A DNA stretch of 5,234 bases from Candidatus Spyradenecus faecavium (GTDB lineage Bacteria; Verrucomicrobiota; Kiritimatiellia; RFP12; DVOR01). The notes beneath the pieces are model-generated. The model was given only the letters and a program-made list of their open reading frames with translations. It did no database searches and had not been told where the DNA came from. Both the position numbers and the translations under genes were made by a program. This document shows, piece after piece, positions 1-5,234 of this stretch. Location: contig DVOR01000126.1 of NCBI GenBank assembly GCA_018713405.1, positions 1-5,234 of the forward strand, in the 5' to 3' direction. How positions within the stretch are numbered: position 1 is the stretch's first letter; each line of letters opens with the position of its first letter.

Positions 1-301
1 ATTCCCAGAAGATGAGCTCGAGGAGGAAGGCTTCGACCATGAGGTTGGTGAGTTTCCCTCGGGGGCCTTTTTGGGCGCCTTTCAGGCGGGCATCCTGTTG
101 GGCGCGCTCCGCGCTGTACCGGAAATACTGATAGCCTAACTTCCTGCCGTCTCGCAGCTCCATACAGACGACGCCTTCTGGACACCCACGCTTAAGCTCA
201 TGCCTGAGCGTGGATTCCGCCAAGTGCAGGGTTCTTGCCACCTCGCGGATCGAGGGATGGCGGGAACCGTCCCTGGTGTTCCAAAGCCGTTCCCATTGCA
301 T
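1..301 (-). CDS. IS30-type transposase, N-terminal part (runs off left edge)
   Basis: One hundred codons are open from an ATG at 301 to the left edge, with no stop. The translation begins MQWERLWNTRDG. It has a helix-turn-helix at about residues 17-38 (SIREVARTLHLAESTLRHEL), followed by YSAERAQQDARLKGAQKG at 62-79. That order is the N-terminal layout of IS30-family transposases, where the helix-turn-helix binds the inverted repeats and the YSAE-AQ segment leads toward the catalytic DDE domain. The DDE domain would lie outside the window, so catalytic residues cannot be checked. The start is well fixed: an in-frame TGA lies two codons upstream (305-307), and a GAGGA ribosome binding site is about 7 bases ahead of the ATG. 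It begins just after the RHS remnant ends. Family is inferred from the motif pattern; another HTH DNA-binding protein is the main alternative. Confidence 0.7.
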   Translation of the reverse strand, partial: MQWERLWNTRDGSRHPSIREVARTLHLAESTLRHELKRGCPEGVVCMELRDGRKLGYQYFRYSAERAQQDARLKGAQKGPRGKLTNLMVEAFLLELIFWE

Positions 302-373
302 ACCTCATTCCTCGTCTTCTGGATGTTCAATGATCTGACCTATTGCCGCCACCGCGAGACCTCCCACCGCCAT
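1..373 (-). mobile_element. Left-truncated view of an IS30-family insertion sequence
   Basis: The element is inferred from the transposase start at 301 and from the point where RHS similarity stops, at about 374-376 (end of the YAPFGE motif on the minus strand). One end of the insertion sequence should therefore lie between about 308 and 375. I cannot name the exact boundary, because the other terminal inverted repeat is outside the window. IS30 elements are known to have short imperfect terminal repeats and very short target duplications, and neither can be verified here. Confidence 0.45.
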
Positions 374-625
374 TTCACCGAAGGGGGCGTAGTCATCATG
401 CGCGGCGATGCCGTTCTGCGGGGCGTGGCAAAAGACCTCCGAGACGTTCTTGTTGCCGTCGTGCGAATAGAAGAGGTTGAGGCCCCAGTTCTTGGCACGC
501 ATGGCCAGGGGCCGCGTGGCGATGGGTTCCGTCGGGTCCCACACGAACTCCGTCCGCACGGCGTTACCCTGCGTCGTGGGCATCGCCACAACGCCAAGCG
601 TCAAATACCTTGCATTGACCGTCAC
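305..625 (-). pseudogene. RHS/YD-repeat protein remnant, truncated
   Basis: A 106-residue frame starts with GTG at 625 and ends at a TGA at 305-307. Residues 29-34 (WDPTEP), 52-64 (FYSHDGNKNVSEV) and 79-84 (YAPFGE) match, in that order, the core just before the hypervariable tip of RHS proteins, which are large YD-repeat shells that carry toxins or surface domains. A full RHS protein has well over a thousand residues and would continue after YAPFG with the conserved core ending. Here the similarity stops, and a 22-residue tail unlike RHS precedes the insertion sequence. The YD repeats upstream are also missing. The GTG overlaps the stop of the lipoprotein gene (GTGA), so it may be translated by coupling, and a GAAGGGA motif lies 7-8 bases upstream. 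The first 19 residues are encoded by the direct repeat and resemble the mini-ORF at 1597-1677. I read it as a decayed fragment; a short expressed protein is possible. Confidence 0.7.
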
Positions 626-686
626 TTGCGTTTCCCTTCGCGCTTACGGGGGTCGTTTATCCCATCCCGCGCCATCCCGTCAAGCG
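570..686 (-). repeat. 117-bp imperfect direct repeat, copy 1
   Basis: This segment aligns without gaps to 1622-1738 at a constant offset of 1052 bp. By hand count about 78 of 117 positions are identical. The best blocks are GCGTCG-GGGCATCG, CCAAGCGTCAA, TTGCGTT, CCCATCCC and CCCGTCAAGCG (plus-strand reading). On the minus strand it contains, in order, a TTGACG/TAAACG promoter-like pair, the last 21 codons of the lipoprotein gene, and the GTG start plus first ~19 codons of the RHS remnant. The two start codons (625 here, 1677 in copy 2) fall at equivalent positions. Confidence 0.85.
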
Positions 687-1590
687 ACAAACGCTGGGCG
701 TGATGTGTTATGGTAAATTGCCCAACATTGTCCACAATTTCGAACAGCCGTATGACCGGATCGTGAAAGTCCTTTGAGATGAGCAGGATGTGTGGAGAAA
801 TAGAAGGTTCATAGGCAAGAAAATACTGGTCACTGGCGAATTGTTGCCTATAAAGAGGGTTGAAATAGATTGTCTTCAACGATTCGTCACAGATGGCCAG
901 ATAACTGCGTGCAGGATAGTACGTTCTTAACAAAAAATAAAAGTGTTTTCCCGTGGCATTGTCGGCGTCTTTTATTGCAAAAGCACTGAACGTCGCAGCT
1001 CTTGCAAAGGAAAATACATACGATTTGTTTGCAGAAGAAAGCGTGGCTTTTCCCGTTCGATGACGAGTCCGCACATCATATTGTACATCGTTCAATGAGA
1101 GATTTGGTTGAACAGAGGTTGAGGCTGTATAGGGAACAATGTGTTGTGAGTCCTTCCAACGAGCCTTCAACTGTTCTTTATTGACATACTGATCTTCGAA
1201 ACAACCTATCGCCTTCCCTTCACGAAGAAAGAGGTTGTACCACTCACATGGGGGGTGCTCAAAGCATTCTCCAATACAAGGACTAAGGTCGAATGGGGCT
1301 GCGACCATATCAGTGTTCCATACGCAATGTCGCCCTCTCACGTATGGCTCCCCCGAAAGGCAAACGGGTCTGCGCGTTCCATTTATATCCTTATCAATCA
1401 GAAGGAATGTCCCATCCAGAACACATGCGCCGACTGGGGATATGCCCATGTTTTTCTTGATTTCAAGCAAAGAGAATCTCTCATCTCCAAGGGTACGATC
1501 CCACTCCGGAATAGAAGGCCCCGTGTTATAGCATCCTCCACCCAACACCACCATCGTCAGTTGAAAAACCAGAAGCAGAAACCATTTCAT
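622..1590 (-). CDS. Unrecognised exported, putative lipoprotein, 322 residues
   Basis: I do not recognise the family. The protein opens with a short basic start (MKW), a hydrophobic stretch at about residues 4-16 and LGGGC ending at Cys20. This looks like a lipoprotein signal peptide with an imperfect lipobox, since glycine rather than leucine sits at -3. Mature protein would then be lipid-anchored in the envelope. Eight further cysteines occur at 56, 77, 89, 105, 109, 115, 130 and 234; the cluster at 56-130 suggests disulfides in an oxidising compartment. The rest is rich in aromatic and beta-type segments, for example HFYFLLRTYYPARSY at 216-230. The last 21 residues are basic and are encoded within direct-repeat copy 1. 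An in-frame TGA three codons upstream fixes ATG 1590 as the first usable ATG; the ribosome site (GGGAAG) is weak, so coupling to the mini-ORF just upstream is plausible. Sampled lines have about 37-48% G+C against over 60% in the restriction gene, suggesting transfer. The TGA stop overlaps the next GTG. Confidence 0.75.
   Translation of the reverse strand: MKWFLLLVFQLTMVVLGGGCYNTGPSIPEWDRTLGDERFSLLEIKKNMGISPVGACVLDGTFLLIDKDINGTRRPVCLSGEPYVRGRHCVWNTDMVAAPFDLSPCIGECFEHPPCEWYNLFLREGKAIGCFEDQYVNKEQLKARWKDSQHIVPYTASTSVQPNLSLNDVQYDVRTRHRTGKATLSSANKSYVFSFARAATFSAFAIKDADNATGKHFYFLLRTYYPARSYLAICDESLKTIYFNPLYRQQFASDQYFLAYEPSISPHILLISKDFHDPVIRLFEIVDNVGQFTITHHAQRLSLDGMARDGINDPRKREGKRK
654..683 (-). promoter_or_regulatory. 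Promoter-like pair in repeat copy 1
   Basis: On the minus strand TTGACG (678-683) is followed after 18 bases by TAAACG (654-659), at the same place as the better pair in copy 2. The -35-like hexamer is close to the sigma-70 consensus, while the -10-like hexamer is poor at its last positions. It lies inside the end of the lipoprotein gene and would drive the RHS remnant and possibly the transposase. Conservation of both hexamers between otherwise diverged copies is the main support. Confidence 0.35.
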
Positions 1591-1596
1591 TGCTTT

Positions 1597-1677
1597 TCAC
1601 TTCCCTTCACAAGCCCAATCATGCGTCGCGGGCATCGTCGCCGCACCAAGCGTCAAGCCAAACACGTTCACCACCAT
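1597..1677 (-). pseudogene. 26-residue mini-ORF, paralogue of the RHS remnant's start
   Basis: ATG at 1677 opens a 26-codon frame ending in TGA at 1597-1599. It begins MVVNVFGLTLGAATMPAT, and the equivalent stretch of the RHS remnant begins MTVNARYLTLGVVAMPTT: ten of the first 19 residues are identical, with the start codons aligned. After that point the two differ completely, since this one ends with HDWACEGK and stops. A GGAG motif sits 11 bases ahead of the ATG, downstream of a promoter-like pair. The stop is 6 bases before the lipoprotein ATG, so the frame could work as a leader whose translation feeds ribosomes to that gene. It may equally be only the broken start of an RHS-type gene, cut where the lipoprotein gene was inserted. 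Function unknown. Confidence 0.5.
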
Positions 1678-1738
1678 TTGCGTTCGTTCTCCTATCGATG
1701 GCTTTAGTTTAGCCCATCCCACGCCGCCCCGTCAAGCG
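1622..1738 (-). repeat. 117-bp imperfect direct repeat, copy 2
   Basis: This is the partner of 570-686, in the same orientation and without gaps at an offset of 1052 bp. On the minus strand it carries TTGACG, GGGATGGG, TAAACT, a GGAG motif and the first 18-19 codons of the mini-ORF. In this copy the frame that forms the lipoprotein tail in copy 1 reads LDGAAWDGLN and then a TAA. Similarity fades just past 1738 on one side and 1622 on the other. Confidence 0.85.
1706..1735 (-). promoter_or_regulatory. Sigma-70-like promoter ahead of the mini-ORF and lipoprotein gene
   Basis: On the minus strand TTGACG (1730-1735) and TAAACT (1706-1711) are separated by 18 bases. The -35-like hexamer matches the TTGACA consensus at five of six positions, and the -10-like hexamer matches TATAAT at four of six. 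Transcription would start near 1699, leaving a leader of about 20 bases before the mini-ORF ATG at 1677. It is the first such signal upstream of the AT-rich lipoprotein gene. Confidence 0.45.
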
Positions 1739-1787
1739 GGGCAATGGCATCCGGGGAAAGTCGGAGGCTTGGCCGCGCCCCCCTTTT

Positions 1788-1805
1788 CCGCGAAGACGCA
1801 AAGGG
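1788..1805 (+). repeat. Short motif, inverted partner of 2007-2026
   Basis: CCGCGAAGACGCAAAGGG here resembles the reverse complement of 2007-2026, CCGCAAAGACGCCCAAGGGG. Eleven of the first twelve bases agree, then both end in AAGGG after a two-base difference. The pair would bracket about 240 bp. Sequences of the CGCAAAGACGC type are, as I recall, common as dispersed non-coding motifs in GC-rich environmental genomes. Confidence 0.4.
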
Positions 1806-1909
1806 TGCGGGCGATCCGGCGAGGACGATCCCCGCCGTCCACCCGCCCCTTCACGATACCTGCACGATACAAGGGACCCGCGGAGTCCGCAGATTGGGGC
1901 AGATTTGGG

Positions 1910-1925
1910 GCCGGCTCCCGCCGGC
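1910..1925. other. Small hairpin, 6-bp stem
   Basis: GCCGGC, a four-base loop TCCC, and GCCGGC can fold into a strong 6-bp stem. It lies about 135 bases beyond the stop of the restriction gene. No run of T follows on the minus strand, so it is not a classical intrinsic terminator; it could protect the 3' end of the transcript or be incidental. Confidence 0.35.
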
Positions 1926-1952
1926 AGGATTGCCAGATTGGACGACCAAGTG

Positions 1953-1972
1953 GGGCGTGCAGGCGCACGCCC
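1953..1972. other. Hairpin, 8-bp stem, downstream of the restriction gene
   Basis: GGGCGTGC, loop AGGC, GCACGCCC form a perfect 8-bp stem, extendable by one G-T pair. It begins about 86 bases after the stop codon of the restriction gene (minus strand). It is the best candidate for a transcript-end structure there, but the bases after it on the minus strand (CACTTGG) include no T-tract, so termination would need Rho or another factor. Confidence 0.4.
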
Positions 1973-2006
1973 TCCCGGATCTCCTGGACCCCTGCATCTT
2001 CTGAGC

Positions 2007-2026
2007 CCCCTTGGGCGTCTTTGCGG
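2007..2026 (-). repeat. Short motif, inverted partner of 1788-1805
   Basis: On the minus strand this reads CCGCAAAGACGCCCAAGGGG, the inverted counterpart of the plus-strand motif at 1788-1805. It starts about 33 bases after the restriction gene's stop codon. It may mark one end of a small non-coding element or be an independent copy of a dispersed motif. Confidence 0.4.
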
Positions 2027-2058
2027 TGCCCTTCCTCTTTTCACGGACACCATTGGCG

Positions 2059-5000
2059 TCAGCGCAGGCAGTCCAGCAACTCCGCGTAATCGGCGACCAA
2101 GTGGTACTCCACGTCCCCGGCCGGCGCGAGGGCCTTCGTCCAGGCCTCCGCGCAGGCTTTGCGCAGTTCCTCGTACCCGCGCAGGTCCCATCCATCCGAG
2201 GAGCCCTTGGTCTCCGCGAGGATGCAGACGTGGCGCACGCTTCCCTTCTTGAAGGCCACCGCCCAGTCCGGGTTGTAGGTCTCGCCGTTCGGGAGCGGGA
2301 TGTGATAGGCCGACGGCAGCTTGACGAAGGCCTCCACCTCCTCGGCGCCGTCCGTGTCCTTGGCGAACCGCTGCTCGACCTTCGAGTCGGAGTCCAGCCA
2401 CGGGTAGAGGTGATGGCGCAGGCGCGCCTCCTCGTCGCAACGCTCCGAAGGCAGGGACGGCGCCTCCTCCATGAAGAAGTCGTCCCCATACCGCTCGTCC
2501 GTCGGATGATAGGCGATGGCCTCCAGCGCCTGCCGGAGCTTCTCGGTGTTGATGATGCGGGCGACCTCCGCGATGAAGACCTCCGGGTTCACCGCGTAGA
2601 GGGCACGCACCGCCGGCTCCAAGCGCCGCAGGATGGCCACGAGGGTGCGGCGCGTCAAGCCCGTCCGCTTCGGGTCGGCCAGCTCGCCCACCAGGTCATA
2701 CGCCACCTTGCCGCCGCCGAGCGCGACGTCTTCCGAGCGCGACCGTTTCTCCCCGAAGGCCTCCCCACCCCGCACAGCCGTGGAGGTGAGGGCGTCCTTC
2801 TGGCTCACCCGCTCGATGACGACCTTGGGCTGAGGGACCTTGGGCCCTGTCTCCGTGCTGTTGAGCGCCGCGACGCAGGACTCGATGAGGCGCGGCGTGT
2901 CGATGCTGACCCTGCACACCGTCTTCTGCCGCAACTTCTGCCACAGCTCCTGGAACCCGGGCTTGCGCAGGTTCTCCTGGTTGACCTCCAGCCGCTTGCG
3001 GGCGCGGGCGTTCTCGACCTTGATCTCGCGCCCGGCGGCCAACGTGTCCAGGATGGCCAACACTGCCTCGCGCACCTTCTCCAGCTCGTGCGGGAAGCCC
3101 TCCGCCAACGTCCCTGCCGCGCGGTCTTTGCGGAAGGCCTCGTTCAACGCCTCCTCGTTGTCCAGGTAGTCATTGTTGAAGAGCCAGTTGTGGACCTTCC
3201 TGGACTGCGTGCCGTCGATGGTCTGCGTAAGCCCGTTGGGCGTCTTCAGCGCGCGCCCCTTCAGGAAGTCCGGCTTGATGGCCCACGAGCGGCTCTTGAT
3301 GGCCTCGGCGAACTCCTTCTGCAAAGCGGCGATGAAATCCTGGCAGGCATCCCGCGCCACCACGGTCAGGCGGTTGACGTCGTGCGTGTCGCCGGTCGCC
3401 CAGCGCGACCCGTCCTGCGTCACGCACAGGCGCAGGCCACGCCCCACTTTCTGCCGCAGTCGATCCCGGATTTTCTTTTCCTGCTCCGTCTCCGCCTTCG
3501 CAAGGGGTCGGAAGAAGCAGATGACGAAGACGTTCGGGTTATCCCACCCCTCTTGGAGCGCCGAGTGCGAGAAGATGAAGCGCACACGCGCACGGGCCGT
3601 GTCCTTCAGCGACAGCAGGCTCTCCTTGTCCCGCAGGATGAGGTCGTAGTCCTCCCCGCCGGACTTCTCGACCTCCCTCTCCGAGCGGTCGACGGCGCGT
3701 TTGCTCTTCTTGTCCTGGCTGAAGTAGCCTGCGTGCGTCTCCTCCGCCCGGATGCCGCGCAGATAGGCCTTGTGCGCCGCCGGCCACGCCAGGTCTTGGA
3801 GGACGCGGTCCACCTCCTCCCGATAGACCCGCTCGAAAAGTTGCGCCAGCGGCCCGCGGTCGTCCGCCTGCCCGTAGACGCGGTAGTCCGCCACATGCTC
3901 GATGAAGAAGAGCGAGAGCGTCTTGATGCCTTTGGCCAGGTTGGCGGCCTCCTTCAGCAGGTGCACCCTGACGGTCTCGCGCACCTGGATTTCCCGAAGC
4001 ACGTCGGCCTCCACGGCGCCCACCGCCTCGCCGGCCCGGAGCGTCAGGCCGTTGGCGAAGCGTACCCAGCCGCCCGCGTCGTCCTTGCCCACCTCCTGCA
4101 CCACGGAGCCCCGCGCGTATTCCGCCAACCCGCCGGAGAGGTCGTGGAGGTTCTCCTTCCGCGCCACCAGCCGCGTCACGCGCCGCACGGTCCCGCCCGC
4201 CGTGCGCTGCTCGAACTCCAGCCGCGCCTTGGGCACGCCCGTCGTCTGCGGCTCCACCCCCGCCAGATAGAGATAGCCGGCCTGCCCCGAGAGGTTACGC
4301 ACGCGCAGCCCCGTCACCTCAATCTTCTTCACCAGCTTCCGGTTGTAGGCGTCCAACGCGTCCAGACGATACACCAGGTCGTGCCGCGTCTTATGCGTGG
4401 CCGAGTAGCGCGACACGAAGAGCGGCTCAAACTCCTTCAGCGCCTCCGTCGTCGCCTTGCCCTCCATCTTCTGCGGCTCGTCAAGGATGAGGATGGGGTG
4501 GCACGCCGCGAGCAACTCCAGGGGCGAGTTGGATTCCGCGTCGTCCTGCCGCAGGCGGATGCGCCGGTTGGCCTCGCCCCGCGCGTTGAAGGCCTGGATG
4601 TTGATGACCAGGATGTTCAGCCCCGGCGAGTTCGCGAAGTCGGAGAGGCGCCCCGGCTGCTTGGAGTCGTAGACCGCCACCCGCGCCCGCACGCCGTACT
4701 TTCCGAAGAAGTGCCCCGCCGTCGCTCCGAGCGACGCCTTCACGCCCTCGCGGATGGCCACCGTCGGCACCACGATGACGAACTTCCCCCACCCATATCG
4801 CTTATGCAACTCAAAGGCCGTCTGCGTGTAGACATAGGTCTTCCCCGTGCCCGTCTCCATCTCCACGTCCAGGTTCACGGGCCACTTTTCCCCCGCGCCC
4901 CGCCACAGCTTCGCGGACTGCGGCAGCCCCAGCCGCGCCTGGCGCGCCCGCAGGTTCGCCAACAACGTCTCCTCTCCCAACGTCAACGGCACATTCGTAA

Positions 5001-5133
5001 AGACGGGGATTCCGAGGTCGTCGCGTCGCACCGTCTCCTGTTTCGGTTGTCCCTCAAAGACCGCGCACACCGCCGTCGTTGCGTCCCACTGGTAGGGCAG
5101 GCGGTCGAACTTCAGTTCCAGTCGGTTGGCCAT
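2059..5133 (-). CDS. res: Type III restriction-modification system, Res subunit (ATPase/endonuclease)
   Basis: This is the 1024-residue restriction subunit, close to EcoP15I-type Res in length (about 970). In complex with Mod it uses ATP to communicate along unmodified DNA and cuts at a distance from the recognition site. Superfamily 2 helicase motifs appear in order: a Q-tip-like LPYQWDA at 12-18, Walker A TGTGKT at 94-99, the DEPQ box at 218-221 that is typical of type III Res, SAT at 244-246, SALQEGWDNPNVF at 524-536 (motif V), and QKVGRGLRL at 561-569 (motif VI). The C-terminal nuclease has Glu920 in VEQRFA, Asp956 in NPDWA and Glu974/Lys976 in ETKG, the PD-(D/E)XK pattern. All key residues are present, with no frameshift, so it looks functional. 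I chose ATG 5133, because GAGGAGGG sits 5 bases upstream and MANRLELKFD is the expected N-terminus; an ATG at 5172 would overlap mod and lacks such a site. It forms an operon with mod. Confidence 0.95.
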   Translation of the reverse strand: MANRLELKFDRLPYQWDATTAVCAVFEGQPKQETVRRDDLGIPVFTNVPLTLGEETLLANLRARQARLGLPQSAKLWRGAGEKWPVNLDVEMETGTGKTYVYTQTAFELHKRYGWGKFVIVVPTVAIREGVKASLGATAGHFFGKYGVRARVAVYDSKQPGRLSDFANSPGLNILVINIQAFNARGEANRRIRLRQDDAESNSPLELLAACHPILILDEPQKMEGKATTEALKEFEPLFVSRYSATHKTRHDLVYRLDALDAYNRKLVKKIEVTGLRVRNLSGQAGYLYLAGVEPQTTGVPKARLEFEQRTAGGTVRRVTRLVARKENLHDLSGGLAEYARGSVVQEVGKDDAGGWVRFANGLTLRAGEAVGAVEADVLREIQVRETVRVHLLKEAANLAKGIKTLSLFFIEHVADYRVYGQADDRGPLAQLFERVYREEVDRVLQDLAWPAAHKAYLRGIRAEETHAGYFSQDKKSKRAVDRSEREVEKSGGEDYDLILRDKESLLSLKDTARARVRFIFSHSALQEGWDNPNVFVICFFRPLAKAETEQEKKIRDRLRQKVGRGLRLCVTQDGSRWATGDTHDVNRLTVVARDACQDFIAALQKEFAEAIKSRSWAIKPDFLKGRALKTPNGLTQTIDGTQSRKVHNWLFNNDYLDNEEALNEAFRKDRAAGTLAEGFPHELEKVREAVLAILDTLAAGREIKVENARARKRLEVNQENLRKPGFQELWQKLRQKTVCRVSIDTPRLIESCVAALNSTETGPKVPQPKVVIERVSQKDALTSTAVRGGEAFGEKRSRSEDVALGGGKVAYDLVGELADPKRTGLTRRTLVAILRRLEPAVRALYAVNPEVFIAEVARIINTEKLRQALEAIAYHPTDERYGDDFFMEEAPSLPSERCDEEARLRHHLYPWLDSDSKVEQRFAKDTDGAEEVEAFVKLPSAYHIPLPNGETYNPDWAVAFKKGSVRHVCILAETKGSSDGWDLRGYEELRKACAEAWTKALAPAGDVEYHLVADYAELLDCLR

Positions 5134-5138
5134 CGCGT

Positions 5139-5146
5139 CCCTCCTC
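5139..5146 (-). promoter_or_regulatory. Ribosome binding site that fixes the Res start
   Basis: On the minus strand GAGGAGGG lies 5 bases before ATG 5133 and overlaps the TGA of mod. It is nearly a perfect Shine-Dalgarno sequence. Its position inside the mod stop suggests that ribosomes finishing Mod can reload onto res, keeping the two subunits in balance. Confidence 0.8.
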
Positions 5147-5234
5147 ACAGCACCCAGAGCGTCGCCTTGCACCCGGCCTGGCGGAGCCCCGCCTCCACGT
5201 TCAGCTTCACGCTGTCGTCCGCGAACCCGGCCTC
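5145..5234 (-). CDS. mod: Type III DNA methyltransferase (Mod), C-terminal end
   Basis: Only the last 29 codons and the TGA (5145-5147) are in the window; the gene enters from the right edge. The visible end contains FADDSVKLNVEAGLRQAG and finishes KATLWVL. This matches the usual tail of type III Mod and related beta-class N6-adenine methyltransferases, where a phenylalanine, an acidic pair and K-N-(V/T)-E precede a short helix and a hydrophobic last strand. Mod recognises the asymmetric site and methylates one strand; Res needs it for DNA binding. The catalytic DPPY and AdoMet motifs are outside the window. The stop is 11 bases before the res start, which strongly supports the pairing. Identity rests on this short tail plus context. 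Confidence 0.75.
   Translation of the reverse strand, partial: EAGFADDSVKLNVEAGLRQAGCKATLWVL

Larger units (their letters stand above)
1739..2058. other. GC-rich intergenic stretch without a convincing gene
   Basis: This stretch lies between the end of the restriction gene and repeat copy 2. Frames that stay open here are arginine/proline-rich by-products of high G+C and lack a supporting ribosome site or recognisable motif. It contains two small hairpins (1910-1925 and 1953-1972), an inverted pair of CGCAAAGACGC-type motifs (1788-1805 and 2007-2026), an 8-base direct repeat CACGATAC (1852-1859 and 1863-1870), and a tandem AGATT(T)GGGG motif near 1891-1910. No tRNA or recognisable RNA gene is visible. 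Confidence 0.6.

Noticed and set aside
200..703. Long plus-strand open frames over the RHS remnant and lipoprotein end
   Set aside because: They lie opposite better-supported minus-strand genes, show no recognisable motif and have low-complexity composition rich in arginine and histidine.
570..1738. Integron cassette with attC sites
   Set aside because: The repeats contain no paired GTTRRRY/RYYYAAC core sites and do not form the long imperfect hairpin expected of attC; no integrase is visible.
1852..1870. CACGATAC direct repeat as an operator or iteron
   Set aside because: There are only two 8-base copies 3 bases apart, with no nearby promoter or regulator; chance is enough to explain them.
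1953..1972. Intrinsic terminator of the mod-res operon
   Set aside because: The stem is good, but there is no T-tract on the minus strand after it, so I list it only as a hairpin.
1709..2489. Minus-strand open frames covering the end of Res and the intergenic stretch
   Set aside because: They are other frames of the GC-rich res gene, with arginine/glycine/proline-rich translations and no ribosome site of their own.
5134..5172. Upstream ATG at 5172 as the Res start
   Set aside because: It would overlap the end of mod by 28 bases and has no good ribosome site, whereas ATG 5133 has GAGGAGGG at 5 bases and gives the N-terminus expected for Res.
1..5234. CRISPR array, tRNA or rRNA genes
   Set aside because: I saw no regularly spaced short repeats and no cloverleaf or rRNA-like sequence on either strand.

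Overview
The window reads almost entirely on the minus strand and has two halves of different character. The right half (about 2059-5234) is GC-rich and codes for the end of a type III DNA methyltransferase (Mod) and a complete type III restriction subunit (Res, 1024 residues). The two are 11 bp apart with a strong ribosome binding site, so they form an ordinary two-gene type III restriction-modification operon that enters from beyond the right edge.

The left half (about 1-1740) is a patchwork of accessory DNA. Read along the minus strand it holds: a degenerate ~117-bp repeat carrying a promoter-like signal and a 26-residue mini-ORF; a much more AT-rich gene for a 322-residue exported, probably lipid-anchored protein that I do not recognise; a second copy of the repeat, in the same orientation exactly 1052 bp away, overlapping the end of that gene; a short remnant of an RHS/YD-repeat protein whose beginning lies in the second repeat; and the first 100 codons of an IS30-type transposase running off the left edge. 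The RHS remnant stops looking like RHS just before the transposase, so the insertion sequence probably truncated it.

Between the halves (about 1739-2058) is a GC-rich stretch with no convincing gene, containing two small hairpins and a pair of inverted short motifs.

The organism is probably a GC-rich environmental bacterium. The wording of the RHS remnant (WDPTEP, HDGNKNVSEV, YAPFG) recalls RHS proteins of the Verrucomicrobiota/Kiritimatiellota/Lentisphaerota group, but this is from memory and weak. The restriction genes work together as a defence system. The left half looks like a site where RHS pieces, a foreign lipoprotein gene and an insertion sequence have accumulated. The point most worth following up is the repeat-gene-repeat layout, in which each repeat copy supplies a promoter-like element and the start of a reading frame.
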